Shown in pieces: positions 1 to 7,459 of a stretch of DNA of 64,000 nucleotides (the first letter of the stretch is position 1; each line of letters begins with the position of its first letter). The notes beneath the pieces are model-generated. The model was not told the origin of the DNA. It ran no database searches and worked only from the letters and a program-made list of their open reading frames with translations. A program made the translations under genes and the position numbers. This DNA is from an uncultured Roseobacter sp. (GTDB lineage Bacteria > Pseudomonadota > Alphaproteobacteria > Rhodobacterales > Rhodobacteraceae). The stretch lies in contig NZ_CANLNE010000001.1 of NCBI RefSeq assembly GCF_947492555.1, positions 1,353,892 to 1,417,891 on the forward strand. Reading direction: 5' to 3'.

Positions 1-207
1 AGGATCAGCTGCTGCGAGAACCGTTGCGAAGTCGACCTCCTCGACCTCCGCCACTTCTTCACCGCCTTCGACCTCGATCACGTAGGATGCCTCGCCATGG
101 CTTTCCACATGGTACAATTCTTCCGCAGCCCACTTACCTAGCAGAAACACGAGCAGCGCGCCGCAGATGCCACCGGCTGCTTTGGTGAAGGTCATTGTGT
201 CGAACAT
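1..207 (-). CDS. Membrane-anchored cytochrome c family protein, N-terminal part
   Basis: Only the first 69 codons lie in the window. The start is the ATG at 207. The visible protein begins MFDTMTFTK, followed by one hydrophobic helix (about residues 9-26, [17 protein letters not shown]) and an acidic, Glu/Val-rich stretch. This N-terminus matches the single-helix anchored c-type cytochromes often found just upstream of, and divergent from, prephenate dehydratase in Roseobacter genomes. The haem-binding CxxCH motif would lie outside the window, so the assignment rests on the anchor and the neighbourhood. It would carry electrons on the periplasmic face, probably toward an oxidase (inference from the family). 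Confidence 0.65.
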   Translation of the reverse strand, partial: MFDTMTFTKAAGGICGALLVFLLGKWAAEELYHVESHGEASYVIEVEGGEEVAEVEEVDFATVLAAADP

Positions 208-326
208 ACTCAGCGATCCGTTTCTATGGGTTTGGGCGGTATCTATTGCTTCACCTTACCGGTGGCAAGGTGTACTTACCGCGACCAATCGACCTCGCAT
301 AGAAGAAAAGAACCAAGGATCGCTTA

Positions 327-1172
327 ATGAGCACAGCATCGTCCGCCCGTATCGCCTTTCAGGGAGAGCTGGGGGCCTATAGCCACGAGGCCTGCCGCAG
401 CGCCCGCCCCGACATGACACCGGTGCCCTGCGCGACGTTCGAAGATGCGGTAGATGCCGTGCGCTCAGGGGACGCCGAACTGGCGATGCTGCCGGTTGAG
501 AACTCGACCTACGGACGCGTCGCCGACATTCATTCCCTGCTGCCCAAGTCCGGGCTGCACATCATCGAGGAAGCCTTTGTGCGCGTGCACATCAACCTGC
601 TGGCCGTACCGGGAACACCTATCGGGGAGATCAAGTCGGCAATGAGCCACACCGTTTTGTTGGGGCAGTGCAAGGAATTCCTCGCCCAGCACGGTATCTC
701 GCGGGTAACCGGCGCCGATACCGCAGGCTCTGCCAAAGAGGTCGCCACCGCCGGAGACCCCGCAATGGCCGCGCTTGCCAGCGAACTGGCGGCAGAGATC
801 TATGGCCTTGATCTCCTGGCGCGTCACATCGAGGATGAGGGCAACAACACAACCCGTTTCCTGCTGATGTCTCCCGAGGCGGACCATAAACGCCGCGGCG
901 CTCATGGCATGATCACCAGCTTCGTTTTTGAGGTACGCAACATTCCTGCCGCGCTCTACAAGGCCATGGGCGGCTTTGCGACCAACGGAATCAACATGAC
1001 CAAGCTGGAAAGCTATATGGTCGGCGGGTCCTTCACCGCCACGCAATTTTATGCCGATATCGAAGGGCACCCCGAGGATCCCGGCGTGCGGCGTGCGCTG
1101 GAAGAGTTGGATTACTTCACCAATATGATCGAGATTCTGGGTGTGTATCCGGCTGACCCTGGACGCAACTAG
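327..1172 (+). CDS. pheA: Prephenate dehydratase
   Basis: Converts prephenate to phenylpyruvate, the committed step to phenylalanine. At 281 aa this is a monofunctional enzyme without a chorismate mutase domain. The N-terminal catalytic domain covers about residues 8-185: AFQGELGAYSHEA near 10-22, PVENSTYGRV near 56-65, and the catalytic TTRF motif at 175-178. A C-terminal ACT domain follows (about 196-275) with the KLESYM segment at 226-231, the usual site of phenylalanine feedback inhibition. An AAGGAT ribosome-binding site lies 8 bases before the ATG at 327. It is divergent from the cytochrome c gene; the 120-bp gap should hold both promoters. Confidence 0.95.
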   Translation: MSTASSARIAFQGELGAYSHEACRSARPDMTPVPCATFEDAVDAVRSGDAELAMLPVENSTYGRVADIHSLLPKSGLHIIEEAFVRVHINLLAVPGTPIGEIKSAMSHTVLLGQCKEFLAQHGISRVTGADTAGSAKEVATAGDPAMAALASELAAEIYGLDLLARHIEDEGNNTTRFLLMSPEADHKRRGAHGMITSFVFEVRNIPAALYKAMGGFATNGINMTKLESYMVGGSFTATQFYADIEGHPEDPGVRRALEELDYFTNMIEILGVYPADPGRN

Positions 1173-1186
1173 ATGCAGCGCGGAAA

Positions 1187-2113
1187 CTAGCTCAACGCCT
1201 GTACATCCCGCCGCATCTTGCCGATCAATGTCCAGTCGCGTGATCCATCCAGTACCGCCCGAGCCGACGCACTAACCTGCGCGCCCAGATTGTCGAACCA
1301 CATCAACAACGCTTCGCCGACGGCGAGTTTCTCGTTGATTTCGGAGATCTCGACCAAGGTTCCATCAGCGCCCAGATCGGTTAACTGAATGTCACAGGTC
1401 CCACGATTGAATGTCCGGTTGCGATCACTGGTGTCGGCGTGAAAATCATAGTGGAACCGCCGGAACGGGCTGCACTCCTTCACCTCAATCTGCAATTCAA
1501 GCACAGCGCTGCCGCCCAGGCCGATTTTCTGCACAAAATGCCCGGGCTCGCCCGGTTTGGGATCAAAGGCGCGCAGTGTTTTTGTGTAATATGCCCCTAA
1601 ATCGTTCGGGTTTGGCACCAGCCGCGCCCAGACCTCTTCCGGTCTTTGGCGTGTTTTGAACTTCGAATTGAGACGCACGGCAAAGCCAAGGCCGGATTTC
1701 TGCCACCACTGCCCGTAAATGATGTGGTGCAAGAGTGCGAAGAAAAAGAATACGGAACACGATAAAATCCAGTCCGGCAACCCATCCGTCACCCGGGAAA
1801 AGGATGATCGCTGCAGCACTGCCATGGCGAAAAAGACAAGCGCGCCAATTTCCATCACCACACGGAAACTGGGAAAAAGTGACACGCCGATGAACCCCAG
1901 CAGCCCGATGATCAACATAAAGAGAGAGGTGATCAGCAAGTCTATGGCCAGTGTCGCGCCATCATCCACCGCGTTGAACTGCAAAAACCCCGCGAGCCCG
2001 AAGAACAGTGTACCAACGAGAACACGGCGATAATGGAGGCGGATTAGTGTCATCATGATAGCCAGAAAGCAGCGAAAGATGGTAAAGTCGCGACCGGCTT
2101 TGGGCAAATCCAT
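1187..2113 (-). CDS. Membrane protein with C-terminal SRPBCC-like domain, function unknown
   Basis: 308 aa. About residues 27-135 hold several hydrophobic segments (for example VLVGTLFFGLAGFL, LLITSLFMLIIGLLGFIGV and an FFFFALLHHIIYG stretch). The second half (about 150-305) is soluble and looks like a START/SRPBCC ligand-binding fold: an RPEEVWARL opening helix, alternating strands, and a long final helix ending in the DW and RRD segments. It lies 11 bp downstream of another SRPBCC gene on the same strand, so the two are probably cotranscribed. The start is uncertain: no clear ribosome-binding site precedes the ATG at 2113, and an in-frame MM about 20 codons later is an alternative. No specific function is recognised. 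Confidence 0.6.
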   Translation of the reverse strand: MDLPKAGRDFTIFRCFLAIMMTLIRLHYRRVLVGTLFFGLAGFLQFNAVDDGATLAIDLLITSLFMLIIGLLGFIGVSLFPSFRVVMEIGALVFFAMAVLQRSSFSRVTDGLPDWILSCSVFFFFALLHHIIYGQWWQKSGLGFAVRLNSKFKTRQRPEEVWARLVPNPNDLGAYYTKTLRAFDPKPGEPGHFVQKIGLGGSAVLELQIEVKECSPFRRFHYDFHADTSDRNRTFNRGTCDIQLTDLGADGTLVEISEINEKLAVGEALLMWFDNLGAQVSASARAVLDGSRDWTLIGKMRRDVQALS

Positions 2114-2124
2114 GGTTAAGCCGG

Positions 2125-2592
2125 TCAGGCGCTGTTGCGATACTGCTCTTCCATCTGGCCAATATAGCTTGCAATACGCTCTTTGTACTTCCTGGTAAGT
2201 GAAGATTTTGTCAGCCTGAGAGGCTGCAGCAGCAGCCGTGCCGAAAGGGTAAGCGGGCGCATTTCGAGGCTGACCATGATACGGGTCCGGCGCGTTGAAA
2301 GCGCGATGAGCTCAAACCGCGTGTCTCCGTGCAACCCCGGAGATGTGAGATCCAGAACCATATGATGCGGCGGCTCATAGACCTCGACCTCCAGCTTGAG
2401 CTCTCTGGTGCGGCCGCGCACTTGAAAGCGGGCAAGCCATTTCATCCCGACGCCCACAGTCGTCAGGTCGTCGATGCGCTGAACATCCGCACCCCGCCGC
2501 ATAGCCGCACGCTCAAAGTGCTCGAAACGCGTCAGCATCGCGAACACGGCGTCAATCGGGGCTTCCATGACCTCTTGCGTCGAAAACTTCAT
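2125..2592 (-). CDS. SRPBCC family protein
   Basis: 155 aa. The N-terminus (MKFSTQEVMEAPIDAVFAML) and the pattern of strands followed by a long C-terminal helix are typical of the SRPBCC superfamily, which holds hydrophobic ligands in a deep cavity. The ligand cannot be deduced. No signal peptide or membrane segment is visible, so it is probably cytoplasmic. It is the first gene of a two-gene unit with the membrane protein that also carries an SRPBCC-like domain. Polyketide cyclase/lipid-transfer relatives are the nearest general match; this is a family-level call only. Confidence 0.75.
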   Translation of the reverse strand: MKFSTQEVMEAPIDAVFAMLTRFEHFERAAMRRGADVQRIDDLTTVGVGMKWLARFQVRGRTRELKLEVEVYEPPHHMVLDLTSPGLHGDTRFELIALSTRRTRIMVSLEMRPLTLSARLLLQPLRLTKSSLTRKYKERIASYIGQMEEQYRNSA

Positions 2593-2627
2593 AAGGCGCC
2601 TGTATCAGCCTGTCCGTTGATATCTGG

Positions 2628-3596
2628 TCAATCCAACCTGTCCGCAAGCCAGTTTTCCAGCAAAAAATGCGCAATCGCACCTTTGCGAGCGGGCAGGATG
2701 CGTGGATGATCCCCTGAAAAAACCTGCATCATTTCTTCTCGGCTGACCCATAGCGCGTCTTCGATTTCGACGGGATCGATCATGATCTCCTCGCTGGTTG
2801 CCTCGCCAGCGCAGCCGAACATCAAAGACGCCGGAAAGGGCCAGGGCTGGCTGGCCAGATAGCTGACAGGCCCGACGGACACCCCTGTTTCCTCAAAAAC
2901 CTCGCGCCGAACGGCGGCTTCCAGCGTCTCCCCCGGCTCAACAAACCCAGCGAGCAGGGAGTACATCCCGTCAGGCCATCCCGGTGACCGCCCCATCAAC
3001 ACGCTGTTTCCCAGCGTAATCAGCATGATCACGACGGGGTCAGTGCGCGGGAAATGGGTCCCGGCGCATTCTGGGCATTTGCGCTGCCACCCCGCCAGAT
3101 TGATCTCCGATTGCACGCCGCACCTTGAACAGAACTTATGCGTCTCGTGCCAGCCAAAGACGGCCTTCCCGGTCGTCGCAAGTTCCGCATCACGGGGGGT
3201 GAGCCAGGTCATGATGCGCCGTAGTTCCAAAAATGCCATTGTGTCAGGCAAGGCGGGGTGCTGCTGCTCTGTCGGGTCGAGAAACCCGCCGAGTGCGGAT
3301 GCATCCAGATCCTCCGGCACCCAGTCGGACAGGTCATAGGCAAAGCGGAAAGCGCCATCTTCACGACCCAGCAGAATGTGCTCATGCGAGGCCGATGCCA
3401 GAACCGGATGATCCAGCAGCAGGCGCACGAGTTCGGACGGTCTCTGCGTTGTGATCAGCGGCTTGCCCCGCCAGAACAGGATTGCCCGACTGTCCGGGTG
3501 ATTGCGGGCAGATTGCAAGGCAGCTGCATCCTCACGCACCTCGCCCGCCCGGTCCAGCGAGGACCCGCCAAAGGTCACCGTTTCCGCGTGTTTCAT
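2628..3596 (-). CDS. nudC: NAD(H) pyrophosphatase NudC
   Basis: 322 aa Nudix enzyme that splits NADH (and removes NAD caps from RNA in characterised homologues). The zinc ribbon is complete (C156, C159, C174, C177). The Nudix box runs from G217 to G238 with the REVFEETG core, followed by the NudC-specific SQPWPFPAS signature at 249-257, which separates NADH pyrophosphatases from other Nudix proteins. The open frame extends 27 codons further upstream, but the ATG at 3596 has an AGGGACAGGG ribosome-binding region directly before it and starts the conserved protein. It is divergent from the phosphodiesterase/nucleotidase gene. Confidence 0.93.
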   Translation of the reverse strand: MKHAETVTFGGSSLDRAGEVREDAAALQSARNHPDSRAILFWRGKPLITTQRPSELVRLLLDHPVLASASHEHILLGREDGAFRFAYDLSDWVPEDLDASALGGFLDPTEQQHPALPDTMAFLELRRIMTWLTPRDAELATTGKAVFGWHETHKFCSRCGVQSEINLAGWQRKCPECAGTHFPRTDPVVIMLITLGNSVLMGRSPGWPDGMYSLLAGFVEPGETLEAAVRREVFEETGVSVGPVSYLASQPWPFPASLMFGCAGEATSEEIMIDPVEIEDALWVSREEMMQVFSGDHPRILPARKGAIAHFLLENWLADRLD

Positions 3597-3742
3597 ACCC
3601 TGTCCCTGTCGTTTCTTGAACGACTGGCACGCAGTCTGTGGTCTTGCAAGACCAAACCTTTGTTTGAAGCACGACAAGCCTTGCCAACCATTGCGCGATC
3701 TGATGGATATTAATTCGTGTTCAAGTTGACAAACTCCCGATC

Positions 3743-5620
3743 ATGATTGCTGCTGACCCATTGCCAGACCAAGCCACCTGTTCCGCCCCCACAGAGGTCA
3801 GGATGCGCCTGCTCGCAACCAGCGATTTGCATATGCAGTTGATTGCCTATGACTACGTAAGAGACTGCCATACGGGGGCGGAGAGTCTGTCACGGCTGGC
3901 AACGCTGATCCAAAAGGCAAGGGAAGAGGCCGCCGAAACGGGCGCGATCTGCCTGCTGATGGATAATGGTGACACGCTGCAAGGCACGCCGATGGGCGTG
4001 CACCTCGCCCAGCATCACGTAACGCCACACCCGATGGTCACTGCCATGAATGCCCTGGGATACGATGCTGTAGGTATTGGCAATCATGACTTCGACCACG
4101 GAACAAATCATCTTGCGCGCTGCATCAAGGAGTTTGACGCCCCTGTCGTTTGTTCCAATCTTACTTCTGACCGGCTGCCATCGTTACTGCCTTACGCATT
4201 GCTTGACCGTCAGACGGCTTTGGCATCCGGTGATGTAACGACCTTGCGCATTGGCGTCGTCTCTGCCTTGCCGCAACAAACGGCGACGTGGAACCGACAC
4301 CATCTTGATGACTCCGCCCGGGTGACACCGCCGCTTTCCGCTCTAGCGAGAACCGTTCAACAGGCAAAATCCGAAGGCGCTGATCTGGTTGTTGCGCTTG
4401 CACATATGGGCATCGCGCAATTCGATGAAGGTGACGATGCTCAGAATCAAGTCGCAGAAGTGGCTGCGCTGGCAGGTGTTGATGCGGTGATCGCGGGCCA
4501 TACTCACTTGCGGTTTCCCGGTCCGGACCACGAAGACGTTGAAGGTATCGACTGTGAGGCGGGTCGGATTGCGGGAAAGCCAGTTGTCATGCCCGGCAGC
4601 GGTGCGTGCTGTCTGGGCGTGATTGATCTGTCTCTGAGACCGGACAAAGCCGGGACCAGCTGGCGGGTGAACAACTCCACGGTTGTACTGAGAGGGCTAA
4701 CACCAGATGTCGGTGAGGACACCATAATCGCTGACTTCGCACAGGAGGCACATCAGGCTACGCGCACGAATCTGGCACGCCCTGTTGCGCACCTCGGCGC
4801 CCCGATGCACAGCTACTTTGCCCTTGCTTCTCCAAGCCCGATCACCGCGCTCATGGCCGAAGCTAAAAGACACGCAATCTCAAGGGCCGTTGCAGACACC
4901 GACCTGGCGGCCCTGCCCTTGCTGGCCGCTACGGCAACACCGGCGACCGGCGGGTTTGAAGGGCCCGGTAACTTTATCGCCTTGCCCGCGGGCCAGCTTG
5001 AGCGGCGACATGTGGCCGGCCTCATCCCCTATGCGAATCAAGTCTGGGCGGTCAAAGCCAGCGGCGCCCGAATTGCCGGATGGCTGGAACGCTCCTCCTT
5101 GTTGTTCAACATCCTGCAGCGAGACACGCCGGATCAGATGCTGATCGACCCGCAGGTGCCAGGGTTTCGTTTCGACGCGCTTTATGGATTAGAGTACAAG
5201 ATCGACCTCACGCAGCCCGCACGGTTTGACGTGGCGGGGCGCCCGGTTGAAGGCGCAGCAGGGCGGGTCTCGGACATCACATGGCAGGGACAACCTGTTC
5301 GTCCGGATCAGGAATTCCTCGTCGCCGTAACCGATCACCGCGCTGGCGGCGGAGGAACGTTCCGACCCTTTGATGACGATGACATTATGGTGCGGGAAGA
5401 TGCACCCCTTGATCGGGCCTTGATCACCTATCTTGAGGCCCCGGACTGTCAAGCCGTGCGATCCGCCACGCCTTGGCGGTTTGCACACTCGTCGGGTTTG
5501 AGCGCAATATTGAACACTGCACCGGATGCGCTGAACCACCTGTCTGACATCGCGCAACTGCGCCCGGAACCCTGTGGATACACGCAGGATGGCTTTGTAC
5601 GCCTGCGGCTGCATCTCTAG
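3743..5620 (+). CDS. 5'-nucleotidase/2',3'-cyclic phosphodiesterase family protein (CpdB-like)
   Basis: 625 aa calcineurin-like metallophosphatase. The metal-binding motifs are all present in the N-terminal domain: TSDLHMQ (about 28), DNGDTLQG (about 77), GNHDFDHG (about 117), ALAHMG and AGHTHLRFPG (about 210-255). The C-terminal 5'-nucleotidase domain contains the substrate-recognition region around GLEYKIDLT and RAGGGGTF. The family hydrolyses 2',3'-cyclic nucleotides and 3'-nucleotides, usually in the periplasm, but no signal peptide is visible here: the N-terminus MIAADPLPDQ is polar. Either the enzyme is cytoplasmic or the start is misread; the ATG before RLLAT (about codon 21) is another option and would also lack a signal. 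Confidence 0.85.
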   Translation: MIAADPLPDQATCSAPTEVRMRLLATSDLHMQLIAYDYVRDCHTGAESLSRLATLIQKAREEAAETGAICLLMDNGDTLQGTPMGVHLAQHHVTPHPMVTAMNALGYDAVGIGNHDFDHGTNHLARCIKEFDAPVVCSNLTSDRLPSLLPYALLDRQTALASGDVTTLRIGVVSALPQQTATWNRHHLDDSARVTPPLSALARTVQQAKSEGADLVVALAHMGIAQFDEGDDAQNQVAEVAALAGVDAVIAGHTHLRFPGPDHEDVEGIDCEAGRIAGKPVVMPGSGACCLGVIDLSLRPDKAGTSWRVNNSTVVLRGLTPDVGEDTIIADFAQEAHQATRTNLARPVAHLGAPMHSYFALASPSPITALMAEAKRHAISRAVADTDLAALPLLAATATPATGGFEGPGNFIALPAGQLERRHVAGLIPYANQVWAVKASGARIAGWLERSSLLFNILQRDTPDQMLIDPQVPGFRFDALYGLEYKIDLTQPARFDVAGRPVEGAAGRVSDITWQGQPVRPDQEFLVAVTDHRAGGGGTFRPFDDDDIMVREDAPLDRALITYLEAPDCQAVRSATPWRFAHSSGLSAILNTAPDALNHLSDIAQLRPEPCGYTQDGFVRLRLHL

Positions 5621-5660
5621 ATCACACCCTTGCGTCCCGTGCACCGCTTGCCTATATGCA

Positions 5661-5764
5661 AGCCTGAGAGGTTGGCGCGGGCGAGCGCCTCGCCAACCCG
5701 GTCAGATCCGGAAGGAAGCAGCCGTAACGAGCCCCGCTTGGGTCGTTGTCCAGCCTCTCACCGA
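5661..5764 (+). ncRNA. ffs: Bacterial small signal recognition particle RNA (4.5S RNA)
   Basis: The universally conserved SRP domain IV core TCCGGAAGGAAGCAGC is present at 5707-5722, which is close to diagnostic. The ends pair: GAGAGGTTGG (5666-5675) with CCAGCCTCTC (5750-5759), one G-U pair. A second helix (GTTGGCG with CGCCAAC) lies inside. The RNA binds Ffh and targets membrane proteins during translation. It lies between the nucleotidase gene and the hydrolase gene. The exact 5' and 3' ends are estimates from the terminal stem. Confidence 0.93.
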
Positions 5765-5824
5765 CCCCTGCATGCGGCTCGGCGGTAGCACGTTATCCGA
5801 TTGCGCTGTGGGTCGGGACACGTG

Positions 5825-6703
5825 TCAAATCTCCACCGACGGACCAACCAGCAGCGTATTCCACAAAGCCTCGTTCTTCCTCGCAAAGGCCGAGATGTGA
5901 CCCACCCGTTTCAGGCCAAAAGCCTTTGGGTCGAGCGTTTCGATCTGCGCGTATTCACCATAGGTTTTTGCCAGCCGTTCGGTGCAAACTATCGGACACA
6001 CTTCGTCATCACTGAAAGAAATCAGACGCACCGGTGCGCCGGATCGTGACCAATCGGGCGTCGGAAGGCCGTCGCGCAGGGGGCCATCATCCGCGCACGA
6101 CGTTGTGCACCAGCGGCGCCACTCCTTGTAAGCGGCACCGGGCATATCAGCACCCAGGCCTAGTTTGCGGCCCGGCAAATAGCCGCACAAGCGCGTCGCG
6201 ACCGACGGAAGGCCGTACCAGAAATAGAGAGCGAAGGCCCTGTAAGGCCACGGATGATCGCCATGATGCACAAAACCCGACGCCACACCAATCACACGAT
6301 CGATGCCGCTGATATCTTCTTGCATGGGCAGCAGCATTGTGCCCAGCGAATGCCCCATGACCCAAAGCGGCACATCCGGCACCGCACGGCGTAGATGCGC
6401 GCGGGCGGCGGCGTTGTCGCGCAAGCCCCAGTCCGACATGGTGGCCCGGCAGTGTCGCATCGGCCCGGCAGTTGAACGCCCCATGCCCCGGTAATCGTAG
6501 GTCAGGACCGCGATGCCATGCTCCAGCGCTGCCCACTGCGCAAAGGCACGGTAGTAGGTCTGTGGCACACCGGTTGCGCCGTTGAGCACAAGAGCGGCGC
6601 GCGCCGCGAACGGCGGCAGAAAGAGCGTGCCTCCCAATTCGGCACCGTCCGCCGTTTTGATGAGGCGGCGACGCACATTGGCGGCTTCCACGATTTTCAG
6701 CAT
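5825..6703 (-). CDS. Alpha/beta hydrolase, TetR-controlled
   Basis: 292 aa. The nucleophile elbow GHSLG is at 117-121, an YDYRGMGRS strand-turn near 69-77 precedes it, SFSDDEVCP supplies the probable acid, and VGHIS near the C-terminus the histidine. These mark a cytoplasmic alpha/beta hydrolase of the serine-aminopeptidase-like type. The substrate is unknown. The ATG at 6703 is chosen because a strong AGGAGGT sits 5 bases upstream; the open frame continues 32 codons further but covers the operator palindromes. It is divergent from the TetR gene at 6790, so repression by that regulator is likely (inference). Confidence 0.85.
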   Translation of the reverse strand: MLKIVEAANVRRRLIKTADGAELGGTLFLPPFAARAALVLNGATGVPQTYYRAFAQWAALEHGIAVLTYDYRGMGRSTAGPMRHCRATMSDWGLRDNAAARAHLRRAVPDVPLWVMGHSLGTMLLPMQEDISGIDRVIGVASGFVHHGDHPWPYRAFALYFWYGLPSVATRLCGYLPGRKLGLGADMPGAAYKEWRRWCTTSCADDGPLRDGLPTPDWSRSGAPVRLISFSDDEVCPIVCTERLAKTYGEYAQIETLDPKAFGLKRVGHISAFARKNEALWNTLLVGPSVEI

Positions 6704-6726
6704 GCTGACCTCCTGAGCATCCAACC

Positions 6727-6746
6727 AATAGACCAATTGGTCTATT
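6727..6746. promoter_or_regulatory. TetR-type operator, perfect 20-bp palindrome
   Basis: AATAGACCAATTGGTCTATT is a perfect inverted repeat midway between the hydrolase start (6703) and the TetR start (6790). The TAGACC-N4-GGTCTA core resembles operators of NemR-type TetR repressors. It is well placed to control both divergent genes. Confidence 0.7.
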
Positions 6747-6754
6747 CCTATGAC

Positions 6755-6770
6755 TGGACCATTTGGTCTA
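6755..6770. promoter_or_regulatory. Second, imperfect TetR operator
   Basis: TGGACCATTTGGTCTA repeats the TAGACC-N4-GGTCTA pattern with one half-site mismatch. Its centre lies 26 bp from the centre of the perfect palindrome and 20 bp before the TetR start codon, which suits autoregulation. Confidence 0.55.
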
Positions 6771-6789
6771 GCTCTGTCAAGCTGCCTGT

Positions 6790-7380
6790 ATGGATACAAG
6801 TGCCCTTCCGACCAAAGACAGGCTGATCCGCGCGGCGGCGCAGCTCTTCCGTTCCCGCGGATATCATGGCGTTGGTCTCAACGATTTGCTCGCCGAAGCG
6901 ACGGCGCCCAAAGGGTCGCTCTACCATCATTTTCCAAACGGTAAGGCGGATCTCGCACTGGCGGCGGCGACGTGGGCATCGGATGAGATGCTGCGCGTGA
7001 TCGCAGCGAGTTTCGCCGGGGCAAAGACCTTTGAGGACGGTGCGACCACGCTGTGTTTCAAGCTGGCCAAACTCTTTGACCTCACGGGGCAACAAGATGG
7101 CTGCCCCGTCGGGTCAACCCTCTTTGAAGGTCTCGGCAATGCGGAATTCCTTCGCCACGCGGAGCGTTGCTACGAAGGCTGGATCGAGGAGGTTCAGGAT
7201 CACGCCAACCGATTCGGCCTGCAGGAGGCGGACGCCCGACGGCGCGCGGAACATGTGTTCTTGCTGATCCAGGGCGGCTGGCAGCTCGCCCGTGCCCGCA
7301 AAAGCTCAGAGGTGCTGCGCGGCCTGCCAGAGTTGTTCGCCTATGCGCCGCAGAGGGCATCCACCACCGGCAAGAATTAG
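6790..7380 (+). CDS. TetR/AcrR family transcriptional regulator
   Basis: 196 aa. The N-terminal helix-turn-helix is typical: RLIRAAAQLFRSRGYHGVGL followed by APKGSLYHHFPNGKADL (about residues 10-56). The C-terminal ligand domain contains Cys residues around GQQDGCPVG (about 105), a feature of the LmrA/YxaF-like and NemR-like groups that sense electrophiles or small aromatics; which ligand applies here is not visible. It is divergent from the alpha/beta hydrolase, with two palindromes between them that fit its probable binding site. Likely a repressor of itself and the hydrolase. Confidence 0.9.
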   Translation: MDTSALPTKDRLIRAAAQLFRSRGYHGVGLNDLLAEATAPKGSLYHHFPNGKADLALAAATWASDEMLRVIAASFAGAKTFEDGATTLCFKLAKLFDLTGQQDGCPVGSTLFEGLGNAEFLRHAERCYEGWIEEVQDHANRFGLQEADARRRAEHVFLLIQGGWQLARARKSSEVLRGLPELFAYAPQRASTTGKN

Positions 7381-7459
7381 AGCAAATCCGGCCAGCGCTG
7401 CTGGACGCCACCGGGCGGAGCCTCTAGTTTGCCTGCACCCCGGTTCCGGAAGGCAGAGC

